37,992 nt of DNA. Source: JBAZYZ01 sp041659085. Its GTDB lineage: Bacteria > Patescibacteriota > Minisyncoccia > Phycocordibacterales > VMEP01. The first letter of the stretch is position 1, and the number at the start of each line of letters is the position of its first letter. The notes below the pieces were generated by a model. It did no database searches. It had not been told where the DNA came from and worked only from the letters and a program-made list of their open reading frames with translations. Where the stretch lies: the NCBI GenBank assembly GCA_041659085.1, contig JBAZYZ010000005.1, positions 1 to 37,992 on the forward strand. The letters are read 5' to 3'. The translations under genes and the position numbers were made by a program. Of this stretch, positions 8,295-16,021 are shown piece after piece.

Positions 8295-8756
8295 ATGGAA
8301 AACTGCATTTTTTGCAAAATCGTAAAAGGGGAGGCGCCAAGCTATAAGATTTGGGAAGACGATAAGCATATTTCTTTTTTATCTATTTTTCCCAACACGG
8401 AAGGAACAGCGGTTGTGATACCCAAGACCCACTATCCGAGCTATGCCTTTGATTTGGAAGATAATGTTTTATCTGGTCTCATGATTGCCACGAGGAATGT
8501 GGCGAAACTGCTTGATTCCAAACTTGATGATGTCGGACGCACGGCAATGGTCTTTGAAGGGTACGGGGTAGACCATGTTCATTCAAAACTGTTCCCGATG
8601 CACGGCACAGCAGACATGGAAAAATGGAAGCCAATAGAATCCAAAGTGGAGAAATATTTTGAAAAATATGAAGGATATATCTCTTCACATGACTATAAGA
8701 GGGAAGACGACACAAAACTTGCTGAATTGGCCAATAAAATAAGGGGACAAAAATAG
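8295..8756 (+). CDS. HIT-domain nucleotide hydrolase/transferase, variant triad
   Basis: 153 residues. The start MENCIFCKIVKGEAPSYKIWED is typical of HIT proteins, with Cys4 and Cys7 as possible zinc ligands. The C-terminal motif reads DHVHSKLFPMHG: His94 and the nucleophile His96 are present, but the third His of HxHxH is Lys98. Canonical HIT enzymes split dinucleoside polyphosphates or nucleoside phosphoramidates. The middle His is the nucleophile, so activity is possible, but the loss of the third His, which helps bind phosphate, suggests altered substrate use. Neighbour: a histidine phosphatase starting 3 bases after the stop, probably the same mRNA. Confidence 0.9.
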   Translation: MENCIFCKIVKGEAPSYKIWEDDKHISFLSIFPNTEGTAVVIPKTHYPSYAFDLEDNVLSGLMIATRNVAKLLDSKLDDVGRTAMVFEGYGVDHVHSKLFPMHGTADMEKWKPIESKVEKYFEKYEGYISSHDYKREDDTKLAELANKIRGQK

Positions 8757-8759
8757 GTT

Positions 8760-9290
8760 ATGGTTACAATAATTTTTGAAGCGCACGGAACGACATTTGA
8801 TAATGAGGGACATTTATCCTCGGGTCATTATGACGTAGAATTATCACCGCTAGGCATAAAACAATCCCATGAGATGGGGAGGAGATATAAAAATGACAAT
8901 TTTGACGTTATTTTTTGTTCGGACTTACAGCGTTCTTACAAAAGCGCTGAAATAGCTTTTGGTAATGAATTTCCGATTATGAAAGATGCTCGACTTAGAG
9001 AATGCGATTACGGGAAATTCACAAGGAAACCAAGCGGGGAAGTTGAAGCGGAGAAGATGTTAAGAATCATCGAACCATTCCCGGGAGGGGAGAGTTATGG
9101 GGAGACTACTTTACGAATGAAATTTTTTCTGGATGATTTGAAGAAAAACTATGATGGCAAGAGGGTAATGATTATCGGACACAGGGCTACGCAATATGGT
9201 TTGGAAAATATAATCAATGGTATTTATCTTGAACAACTTATTTCTACGCCATTCAAGTGGCAGCCAGGTTGGACTTATGAGTTAAAGTAA
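8760..9290 (+). CDS. Histidine phosphatase superfamily protein, Arg-less RHG motif
   Basis: 176 residues. The phosphoglycerate-mutase fold signature normally LxRHGxT is FEAHGTT here: catalytic His9 is kept but the preceding Arg is Ala8. Other conserved positions remain: LSPLGIKQS, the Arg58 of FCSDLQRS, Glu81 in RECDYG, PGGESYGE, and second catalytic His141 in IIGHRATQ. The lost arginine normally helps hold the phosphate. The family removes phosphate from small metabolites, nucleotides or proteins. It starts 3 bases after the HIT stop, and the next gene starts 3 bases after its own stop, so the three are probably co-transcribed. A linked role in nucleotide clean-up is an inference from adjacency. 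Confidence 0.88.
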   Translation: MVTIIFEAHGTTFDNEGHLSSGHYDVELSPLGIKQSHEMGRRYKNDNFDVIFCSDLQRSYKSAEIAFGNEFPIMKDARLRECDYGKFTRKPSGEVEAEKMLRIIEPFPGGESYGETTLRMKFFLDDLKKNYDGKRVMIIGHRATQYGLENIINGIYLEQLISTPFKWQPGWTYELK

Positions 9291-9293
9291 GAA

Positions 9294-9563
9294 ATGGAAG
9301 AGAAGATAAAGAAAATTGAAGATGAGATAATTCTGCTGAAAGACAGAAATCTTCGCGTGGAAGCTGATAAGGCCTGGGAGACAAGTATCTTCCGCGTCAT
9401 CTCTATCACTGTGAGCACGTACATAATTGCCGGCATAGCGCTTTACGCGATAGGGAATGAGTATCCGCTTAGAAACGCCCTTATTCCCGCCTTGGGTTAT
9501 TTTCTGTCCACCCAATCCCTGCCGTTTTTGAAAAAAAGATGGGTTAAGAGGAATAGTGTATAG
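9294..9563 (+). CDS. Small two-helix membrane protein with N-terminal coiled coil
   Basis: 89 residues. Residues 1-24 form a charged helix (KIKKIEDEIILLKDRNLRVE), followed by AWETSIFRVI and hydrophobic spans at about 33-51 and 59-76, then a basic tail. No enzymatic motif. The design resembles small uncharacterised CPR proteins in which a short coiled coil precedes membrane helices (recollection, not a search). It lies 3 bases after the phosphatase gene, with GGAAGAG-like sequence around the start but no clear Shine-Dalgarno. Confidence 0.7.
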   Translation: MEEKIKKIEDEIILLKDRNLRVEADKAWETSIFRVISITVSTYIIAGIALYAIGNEYPLRNALIPALGYFLSTQSLPFLKKRWVKRNSV

Positions 9564-9589
9564 GTTATATAGTCGACAGCTTTTAGATA

Positions 9590-9620
9590 AAATAAAAATC
9601 TCCAAGTTTTTACTTGGAGA
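9590..9620 (-). terminator. Intrinsic terminator of the orphan gene 9646-10164
   Basis: TCTCCAAG (9599-9606) pairs with CTTGGAGA (9613-9620), loop 6. On the minus strand the hairpin is followed by TTTTTATTTT, a good U-tract. It sits 26 bases past the stop of the minus-strand gene. Confidence 0.82.
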
Positions 9621-9645
9621 AGACCATTTGTTGCGGACAAGAGCG

Positions 9646-10164
9646 TTAGAGGCCAGCCATCAACTCGTCAAATTTTTTTCTTATTGCTGGCACGTCTTCC
9701 TGGGTGATCGTGTGAACAGGAAGTCCGTTTTCACAAAGCCCAGATTCCCATATTACACCCGACCTTATGTTACCGTCATTCCTTGTGTGGTCGGCGGCGA
9801 TTTTTGCGACATCTTCGTCATCAAAGACGAGATAGAAGTTGAAAGTGCTGCCGTTCAGGGCATTTATAGGCCGGGGTTCATATTGTCGAGTTCCCCAACT
9901 GTATACCTTATGTCCAGCGTAAGCCTTCCAGTATTTTGCCACCAGGAGGACTCCCTTAACTTTCGGTGCTTCTACTCCAACAGCCGTGGCTACTTCGCGG
10001 ACGTGCTTCACGGTATTTGGAATGCTGTCCAGGTTGTACGTGATATGAATGGGCTTGTTCACCGGATGTATTTTGTCGAGGTCGGGATTCAAAAAAGTAT
10101 TCGGGAAAGAAAAGAATCCTGATCCGCGATGGTCCCGCGGGTTATTGGATGTAATCCACGACAT
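9646..10164 (-). CDS. Orphan soluble protein, unknown function
   Basis: 172 residues, not recognised. No signal peptide or membrane segment. It is rich in Asn, Val, Pro and His; segments such as KVKGVLLVAKYWKAYAGHKVYSWGT and FNFYLVFDDEDVAKIAADHT suggest an alpha/beta soluble domain. Single Cys near residue 147. The start ATG at 10164 is preceded by AAGGAGG four bases upstream, the strongest Shine-Dalgarno in the window, and the gene ends in its own terminator. The opposite strand also has a long open frame (9556-10122), but its product is Cys/Phe/Ser-rich shadow sequence and lacks a ribosome site. The self-contained transcription unit and different start signal suggest acquisition or high independent expression (inference). 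Confidence 0.75.
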   Translation of the reverse strand: MSWITSNNPRDHRGSGFFSFPNTFLNPDLDKIHPVNKPIHITYNLDSIPNTVKHVREVATAVGVEAPKVKGVLLVAKYWKAYAGHKVYSWGTRQYEPRPINALNGSTFNFYLVFDDEDVAKIAADHTRNDGNIRSGVIWESGLCENGLPVHTITQEDVPAIRKKFDELMAGL

Positions 10165-10499
10165 ATGTCCTCCTTGCGGGGTAAGTGTGAAATAGGGGAA
10201 TTGCGAGAACTGTTAACCTAGGATTAAAGTTACTCTTGCTGTGTTTAAAAATCAAGTAAAACTAAAATTTGAAAATAGTGACGCGAAGAAAATAAAAAAC
10301 TAGCATGAGCAGGTCTGTCACTCGTTCATTTTTATCATATATCTTATTTTATAATCCCCATCCCCATACTCCACGGGGGAGGGCCTTCCAAGTCCCGTAT
10401 TGTATTGTATAGGAGTGTCGCACAATATACCTTTTGCGACAAGTACTATTAATTAAAGAAGGCTCTTCTCCCCCTCAGCTACTTATACTTAAAGACAGG
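10165..10499. other. Gene-free stretch
   Basis: 335 bases with no convincing gene. The right part holds an inverted repeat GTCGCA (10417-10422)/TGCGAC (10435-10440) and a weak hairpin AGAAG/CTTCT (10457-10469) which might end the minus-strand cell-wall operon, but no good T-tract follows either. A C-rich patch lies at 10355-10385. The left part must hold the promoter of the orphan gene; no box is clear. Confidence 0.5.
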
Positions 10500-10859
10500 C
10501 TATCGGCCGGTTGTAGGCGGATTTTGCAGAGCATTTATGGGATTAGATAAATTGGAAATGTCTACCGGCCAATTTATGTGCGGAATCGGAATACCGTTTC
10601 CTGACCCAACTGGCAAGTTTGTCACATTTATAATGGCCCAACGCCACAAACCTATGGCTAAATCTTTTAAATACGCGTTCCAAAACACGCTTATTTGAGT
10701 CCAAACATAACTAAAGTTACTTTGTATCGTCGGATTACCAACCACATCTCTTTGGACACTTATTCCAAAATACCCCATAACTGCGATAACCGCTATCAGA
10801 ATTATTATCAGAGTTACAATTGAACCTCTGGAGTATCCACCTTTTCGTTTTGGAAGCAT
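10500..10859 (-). CDS. Small single-pass membrane protein, last in the wall operon
   Basis: 119 residues. Basic start MLPKRKGGYSRGS, one helix at about 14-33 (IVTLIIILIAVIAVMGYFGI), then the motif SVQRDVVGNPTIQSNFSYVW and a Trp/Asn/Pro-rich tail. The N-terminal RGSIVTLIIILI region looks like a pilin-type or signal-anchor helix, but no prepilin peptidase site is clear. Small proteins with this VQ(R/K)DVV.NP pattern are familiar from Parcubacteria without known function (recollection). It follows the M23 peptidase gene by 71 bases on the same strand, so a cell-envelope role is plausible. No Shine-Dalgarno before the ATG. Confidence 0.68.
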   Translation of the reverse strand: MLPKRKGGYSRGSIVTLIIILIAVIAVMGYFGISVQRDVVGNPTIQSNFSYVWTQISVFWNAYLKDLAIGLWRWAIINVTNLPVGSGNGIPIPHINWPVDISNLSNPINALQNPPTTGR

Positions 10860-10930
10860 TTTTAGTTTGTTTTTATTTACTGTTATTAATTATTAATCGT
10901 CTATTTTGATTGATTAATTGTAGATTATTT

Positions 10931-12280
10931 CTACAGATACGACAATGGGTTTAGGTAACCACCCCTTGGGGATACCGGCAGCTTCATATATGTCCCGCAA
11001 ACACGGCTCTTATACTCGGTAGGTCCGGACACATGCACTGCCTGGCTCGCATAAACGGTAAAGTGCAGATGAGGGCCTGTCGAGTAGCCGGTATTTCCGC
11101 TGTAAGCTATCGTATCCCCGCGTTCCACGCCGTCACCTGGACTTACCTTGATCAGCGACAAGTGAGCATACAGCGTTGAAAGACCGTTAGAGTGGCGCAC
11201 AAGCACCCATTTGCCGTAAGAAACCCCGTAGCACTGCGTGTCCGTGTTCCCGGTATCAACAACAATTCCGTTCGCAGCCGATTTTATAACAGTGCCAGGA
11301 CTTACTCCGAAGTCTATGCCATTGTGCCCCATTCCGTTGTACACTTGCGGATTTTGAGTGGCAAATTTAGTGTTGCCGAAATATTGGGTAATGCGGATGC
11401 TTTCGGTCGGATAAGCGAGCACTCCCCGCCCCGGTGTCGGCAAAAGAGACGCGTCAATAGCTACTTTCAGCTGCGCTTCAAAGTCCAGGATTTCCGTTTC
11501 TAGTTTTTCTTTTTTGGCCAGTTGGGCGGCAAGAATCTTGCGGTACTCTGATTCTTTATTTTTGGTGTCGGTAAGTATTTTACTTTGCTGTGTCTTATTT
11601 TGGTCAACAATTTTCTGCTGATCGGAAAGCTGGGATTTGAGGGAAGTTAGATTTTTCTTTTCTTTTTCAGTTTGCCGCTTGTTGTTTTCCAGTTCTTTTT
11701 TCAGTGATTTTAAAAGCTCAAGTTGGTCGGTTACGCTGCCTTGGAACCTCTGCAGGTCTTCCAGGTCGTTCCACCCGTCATAGAGATTTTCATTGGATAA
11801 AACAATTTGAATCGGTGAACGAAGTTCGAGTTCGTTGGTTTTTTGAAGCGCATTTGCAAGAGACCTCAGCCCGGTATTGATTTGCGTCTTTTTGTCATTT
11901 ATCGCAAGCCCCAAACGCTCAATGTTTAAATTGGTTGTCTGGATTTTTTTTCCGGTAAGGGAGATGTCGGCATTTAATTTTGCCTTGGTGGCTTCAAGTG
12001 TTTTGATAACGCCCTTAAGCGTCGTTGCGTCCGCGCTGGTCTGTTCAATTTGTTTTTTATATTTGTTTATTTCATCCTGAACTTTTTTTATCTCATCGTT
12101 TTTATCGGCAATGCGTTGTTTTAAAACCTCCAGTTCTTTTTGGGATTGGTCCAGCTCGTCAGAAACCGAATCTGTGACCGTAGTGGTTGCCGTATCTTCC
12201 GCTCTTGCGTCTGCCTGGAATATGGCGCCCAACACCACCATCAAACATATTCCAATAACGAATATTTTACTTTCATTCAT
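10931..12280 (-). CDS. EnvC-like murein hydrolase activator / M23 peptidase
   Basis: 449 residues. A signal peptide (about 1-27, ending near ADARAED) precedes a long coiled coil (about 40-275, Lys/Gln/Leu/Asp heptads), then the M23 LytM domain (about 285-445). Zinc ligands of active M23 enzymes are visible: His319 and Asp323 in MGHNGIDFG, His373 in LYAHLS, and His404-x-His406 in GPHLHF. With all ligands present it may cleave peptidoglycan itself, unlike E. coli EnvC whose LytM domain is inactive. The coiled coil plus LytM plan matches EnvC and PcsB-type division hydrolase regulators. It starts one base after the gltX stop, within the murG-gltX run. Confidence 0.92.
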   Translation of the reverse strand: MNESKIFVIGICLMVVLGAIFQADARAEDTATTTVTDSVSDELDQSQKELEVLKQRIADKNDEIKKVQDEINKYKKQIEQTSADATTLKGVIKTLEATKAKLNADISLTGKKIQTTNLNIERLGLAINDKKTQINTGLRSLANALQKTNELELRSPIQIVLSNENLYDGWNDLEDLQRFQGSVTDQLELLKSLKKELENNKRQTEKEKKNLTSLKSQLSDQQKIVDQNKTQQSKILTDTKNKESEYRKILAAQLAKKEKLETEILDFEAQLKVAIDASLLPTPGRGVLAYPTESIRITQYFGNTKFATQNPQVYNGMGHNGIDFGVSPGTVIKSAANGIVVDTGNTDTQCYGVSYGKWVLVRHSNGLSTLYAHLSLIKVSPGDGVERGDTIAYSGNTGYSTGPHLHFTVYASQAVHVSGPTEYKSRVCGTYMKLPVSPRGGYLNPLSYL

Positions 12281-12281
12281 A

Positions 12282-13643
12282 TTAATTTAAATGGAGCTTT
12301 TTCTTTGCCGATTTAAGCCTTGACACAGTTTCATTTTTCCCCAGGATGGAGGCTATGGTAAAAGGGTCGGGAGATTTATCAATTCCGGATAATGCGTAGC
12401 GCATCGGCCAAAGTATTGAGCCACGGTCCTTGTCGCCAATGAAAGATAATATTGCCTCTTTTATTCCGGCTTCGGTAAAAGATTCTTCCGGGATTTTTTC
12501 AATCGTCTCGATTAGATTACCGATTTCCGCGCGTATGACTCCCCCGTCGATATCTTTTTTCCAGATTAAATTGACTGCATCATATTCAGGTGCTTGGAAA
12601 AAGAAATCAATTTCTCCCGCTTCGGCCATTTGGGTTATATCAGAAAATTTGACAATTCTTTCAATTAGTATTGGAATTATTTTGGCCAAACGTTCCTCCC
12701 CCCATTCGGGCAGGTTACGAATTTTTTCAGGAATAGCGGAGTTTATATGTTCCAATAGTTTTACTTTCGGTAAAAGTTTGATATGTTCCTTATTTACCCA
12801 ATCAAGTTTTTCCGAATTAAAAATTGCGCCTGGTTTTTGCAATTTTTCAAGAGAGAATGACCCAATAAGGTTATCCAGAGTAAATATTTCCTGTTCGGTG
12901 CCGGGATTCCAGCCGATAAAAGCCATGAAGTTTAAAATCGCCTCCGGCAAATATCCCATTGATTTGTATTCAAGCACCGGCAACACTTTCGGATCGCGCT
13001 TTGAAAGTTTCTTTCTGTCTTTGTCCAAAATAATAGAAGCATGAGCGTATATCGGCTGTGGAGCTCCGATAGCTTCCTGCATCAGGATTTGACGCGGGGT
13101 GTTTGAAACATGTTCTTGTCCGCGTATAACGTGGGTTATCTTCATTTCATAATCATCAACCACGGTGGCAAAATGATATAAAGGACTCTCCAGGTCTCTG
13201 GCGATTATAAAATCCCCGAGGTCTTTGGTGTCGAACTCTATCCTGCCTAACACGACATCATCAAAAGATATTTTCTTATTGGGATTTTTAAATCTAATTA
13301 CCTCTTCTTTGTCCCCTTCTTCTTTGGGAACTTCCTTGGAAATATACGCTGTGCCGTCCGCAATCATTTTTTCAAGATATTTTTTGTAGATTTCCGTGCG
13401 TTCCGATTGCCGATAATATTCATCGTACGAAAGAGAGAGCCATTTAAAAACTTCCAGGAAATAATTCTCATATTCTTTTCTTGATCTTTCCTTGTCCGTA
13501 TCGTCGCAACGTAAAATAAATGTCCCTTTATGCTGTCTGGCAAATAAAAAGTTGTACAGCGCAGAACGAATTCCCCCGACATGGAAAAGTCCTGTCGGCG
13601 AAGGCGCAAAGCGCGTAACAACTTTTAACGATGCGTTTTTCAT
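12282..13643 (-). CDS. gltX: Glutamyl-tRNA synthetase
   Basis: 453 residues. FAPSPTGLFHVGGIRSALYN carries the HIGH-type signature as HVGG (21-24), and DRKKLSKRD is the KMSKS-type loop. GTFILRCDDTDKERS replaces the usual FILRIEDTD, with Cys at the Ile position. Class I synthetase charging tRNA-Glu; in organisms with GatCAB it may also mischarge tRNA-Gln (whether that applies here cannot be seen). Length is a little under the usual 470-490. It lies 6 bases after the murG stop and 1 base before the M23 peptidase gene, an unusual placement for a synthetase inside a cell-wall run. Confidence 0.96.
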   Translation of the reverse strand: MKNASLKVVTRFAPSPTGLFHVGGIRSALYNFLFARQHKGTFILRCDDTDKERSRKEYENYFLEVFKWLSLSYDEYYRQSERTEIYKKYLEKMIADGTAYISKEVPKEEGDKEEVIRFKNPNKKISFDDVVLGRIEFDTKDLGDFIIARDLESPLYHFATVVDDYEMKITHVIRGQEHVSNTPRQILMQEAIGAPQPIYAHASIILDKDRKKLSKRDPKVLPVLEYKSMGYLPEAILNFMAFIGWNPGTEQEIFTLDNLIGSFSLEKLQKPGAIFNSEKLDWVNKEHIKLLPKVKLLEHINSAIPEKIRNLPEWGEERLAKIIPILIERIVKFSDITQMAEAGEIDFFFQAPEYDAVNLIWKKDIDGGVIRAEIGNLIETIEKIPEESFTEAGIKEAILSFIGDKDRGSILWPMRYALSGIDKSPDPFTIASILGKNETVSRLKSAKKKLHLN

Positions 13644-13649
13644 ATCGTT

Positions 13650-14777
13650 TTATTTTTCATGCGCCAACGCGATAGAAACAATCTCCCGGGCAATTTTTTG
13701 AGCTGCGTCAGGATGATAGAACTCATGCGCCGCCGCCTTCATTTTTTCCTGTTCGGATTTATTGCCCATAATTCTTTCAATCTCCGAAAGAAGCAGGTGC
13801 GGGGAAAGATTTTTCTCCTCAATAACCACCGAGGCGCCAGTCCGGGCATAATTGAAGGCGTTCTTAGACTGATGGTCTCCGTTGGAATCGGCAATAGGAA
13901 TTATTATAGACGGCAGGCTCCACGCGGCTATTTCAAAAATAGTGGATCCGGCCCGGGATATAACGAGGGAAGCGGTGCCGGCGGACATTCTCATTGCCAA
14001 GTCATTCAAATATCCGAATGCTTTGTACCTGTCCTTATTGGGGTTTTTCTCAAGTATAACGTCGGATGTTTCCAAAACATCCTTAAGGTTATTATTACCG
14101 GTTTGGTGTATAACCTGATAATTTTTCAGAAGTTCCGGCAGGGCATCCAGGATTATTTCGTTTATTGTTTGCGCCCCCTGTGACCCGCCTAAAATAAGTA
14201 TGACTGGGATCCCTTCTTTTAAGTTTAAATACTCATGGGCTCCGTTTATAGCCGGATTTGCCACTTCTTTCCTGACAGGCTGTCCGGTATAAGCGGTTTT
14301 GCCTTTATCAAAATAAGAAGCCGCCTCAACATAAGAAAGAGCGATTCTGTCGGCAAATTTCCCCGCCCAAAGATTGGCTCGTCCGGGGATTGAGTCTGAT
14401 TCGTGAATAATGACCGGAATACGCAAAAATTTAGCAGCTAAAAGGGTTGGAAAACTTCCATACCCGCCTTTGCCAAAAACCACATCCGGGAAGACAACCC
14501 AGAGAGAAACTATTGCCTTAAGCACTCCAATGGCTGTTTTCAAAAACTCAATTGGAGCAAGTAAGGAAAAATGGCGGCGCATTTTTCCGGCATAAACCCT
14601 TCTGAAACGTATGCCATTTTCAAACAGAATTTTACGGTTATAAGGCGAGGGAGCAAAAAAATAAAGCTTAGCGTCAACTATTTTTTCCTGTTCTATTATA
14701 TCAACGCATTTTTCGGCGATAGCGACAACCGGGTAAAAATGTCCGCCAGTTCCGCCTCCGGTAAAGACAATCTTCAT
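13650..14777 (-). CDS. murG: UDP-GlcNAc:undecaprenyl-PP-MurNAc-pentapeptide GlcNAc transferase
   Basis: 375 residues. MKIVFTGGGTGGHFYPVVAIAE is the MurG N-terminal glycine loop that faces lipid I; GKGGYGSFPTLLAAKFLRIPVIIHESDS and ILGGSQGAQTINE are further MurG hallmarks, and the C-terminal donor domain has SRAGSTIFEIAAWSLPSIIIPI for UDP-GlcNAc binding. It makes lipid II at the inner face of the membrane. The N-terminal domain also has a hydrophobic/basic patch typical for membrane association. It follows ftsW by 76 bases and precedes gltX, so mraY, ftsW and murG are consecutive, a rearranged remnant of the dcw cluster. Confidence 0.97.
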   Translation of the reverse strand: MKIVFTGGGTGGHFYPVVAIAEKCVDIIEQEKIVDAKLYFFAPSPYNRKILFENGIRFRRVYAGKMRRHFSLLAPIEFLKTAIGVLKAIVSLWVVFPDVVFGKGGYGSFPTLLAAKFLRIPVIIHESDSIPGRANLWAGKFADRIALSYVEAASYFDKGKTAYTGQPVRKEVANPAINGAHEYLNLKEGIPVILILGGSQGAQTINEIILDALPELLKNYQVIHQTGNNNLKDVLETSDVILEKNPNKDRYKAFGYLNDLAMRMSAGTASLVISRAGSTIFEIAAWSLPSIIIPIADSNGDHQSKNAFNYARTGASVVIEEKNLSPHLLLSEIERIMGNKSEQEKMKAAAHEFYHPDAAQKIAREIVSIALAHEK

Positions 14778-14853
14778 GGTAATTAAGAATTAACACATAT
14801 CACATAACGAATAAAGCAATTCCTTACCATTGTAACATATGGGGCTAAGCAGC

Positions 14854-15951
14854 TTAAGCGCGGCTTGCGGTTTTGGATATATTCACCACAATGCCTACTT
14901 CAGCCAACGCAAAAAGAAGGGCCGTTCCGCCATGACTTATAAAAACAAGGGGCACTCCCGTAAGCGGAAATATGCCAATAAGAGAAACAATATTAAGGAA
15001 TGATTGTGCCAAAATAAGGGTAATAATACCTACCGTAAGATAGGTCCCAAATGGATCCTGTGCGCGACTACCGATCTTTAACCCACGAAGACCGAAGAGT
15101 AGGAATAATATTACAACTGACACGCTTCCGACAAAACCCAACTCCTCACCGATGATTGCAAATACGGAATCCCCCACCGGTTCAGGCAAATAACTGAATT
15201 TCTGAACGCTTTGCCCCAAGCCGCGACCGAATATTTCACCTGAACCTATGGCAATTAGCGATTGCTGTATTTGGTATGCTGAACCAAGCGGATCGCGCGT
15301 CGGGTCAATGAAGGTCAGCAGCCGGTCTTTTATATACGGCCTTATGGATATAAGCATCAATAACCCAATGAGCCCTGTCATGAAAAGAACAGCTATATGT
15401 TTCCATTTTGCCCCGGAAACAAAGTAAACGGCAAAAGCTGAGGCTGTCATTACGATAAAAGTCCCCGTGTCCGGTTGCTTAAGCATAATTCCGGCGCATA
15501 AGCCAAGAACTGCGATAAAGGGTAAAAGTCCGTAGCGCGCGGTTTCGGCGCGGTCTTTGGAAAAAGAAAACCAGGCAGACAAAAAAACCACCAAACCGAA
15601 TTTCAGAAGTTCGCTTGGCTGAAATGATTGAGAAAATAAGTGGATCCAACGCTTGGCCCCGCCATGCTCAAAGCCTACGCCCGGAACGAAAACAAGAAGG
15701 GTCACAATGACAGAAAAAACAAAAATGTGATAAGCGTATTTTTTCCAAAGACGGTATGAGATTTTGGAAAAAACGTAAAAAGCCAAAAGTCCTCCAAGAA
15801 GCCCGAGCAAAAGCTGGTTTGTGACCATGCTGTAAAAAAGGGTTTCATTCTTGGCAAAAATTCCCAGAGACGCGGATGTGAAGACGAAAATTCCGACAAG
15901 TAAAAGAGCAAACAAAAGGGAAATAAAAATTTTATCGGTTTTGGCTTTCAT
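14854..15951 (-). CDS. ftsW: FtsW/RodA-family peptidoglycan polymerase (SEDS)
   Basis: 365 residues from ATG 15951; an upstream ATG at 16032 would add 27 polar residues and overlap mraY, while FtsW proteins normally begin close to the first helix, so the later start is preferred. About ten helices. SEDS motifs: QQSLIAIGSGEIFGRGLGQS, SYLPEPVGDSVFAIIGEELGF (with the Asp expected at the active site) and PLTGVPLVFISHGGTALL, where the usual FxSYGGS reads ISHGGT. Polymerises lipid II into glycan strands with a class B PBP, which is not in this window. FtsW rather than RodA is chosen from its position between mraY and murG; mreB elsewhere in the window leaves RodA possible. Confidence 0.93.
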   Translation of the reverse strand: MKAKTDKIFISLLFALLLVGIFVFTSASLGIFAKNETLFYSMVTNQLLLGLLGGLLAFYVFSKISYRLWKKYAYHIFVFSVIVTLLVFVPGVGFEHGGAKRWIHLFSQSFQPSELLKFGLVVFLSAWFSFSKDRAETARYGLLPFIAVLGLCAGIMLKQPDTGTFIVMTASAFAVYFVSGAKWKHIAVLFMTGLIGLLMLISIRPYIKDRLLTFIDPTRDPLGSAYQIQQSLIAIGSGEIFGRGLGQSVQKFSYLPEPVGDSVFAIIGEELGFVGSVSVVILFLLFGLRGLKIGSRAQDPFGTYLTVGIITLILAQSFLNIVSLIGIFPLTGVPLVFISHGGTALLFALAEVGIVVNISKTASRA

Positions 15952-16021
15952 TATGAAAATAGCGTTTAATAACTTGCCCAGGGGATACTTTTCGCAAAAA
16001 TTAAAATGTTTTGCGCCATCC

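Noticed and set aside
9556..10122. 188-codon plus-strand open frame
   Set aside because: Lies opposite the orphan gene with strong SD and terminator; its own product is Cys/Phe/Ser-rich, has no ribosome site and would read through the terminator hairpin.
5074..10422. GGAGTGTCGCA shared by 5074-5084 and 10412-10422
   Set aside because: An 11-base match between two intergenic regions is not unlikely by chance in this length; no third copy was seen and the flanks differ.
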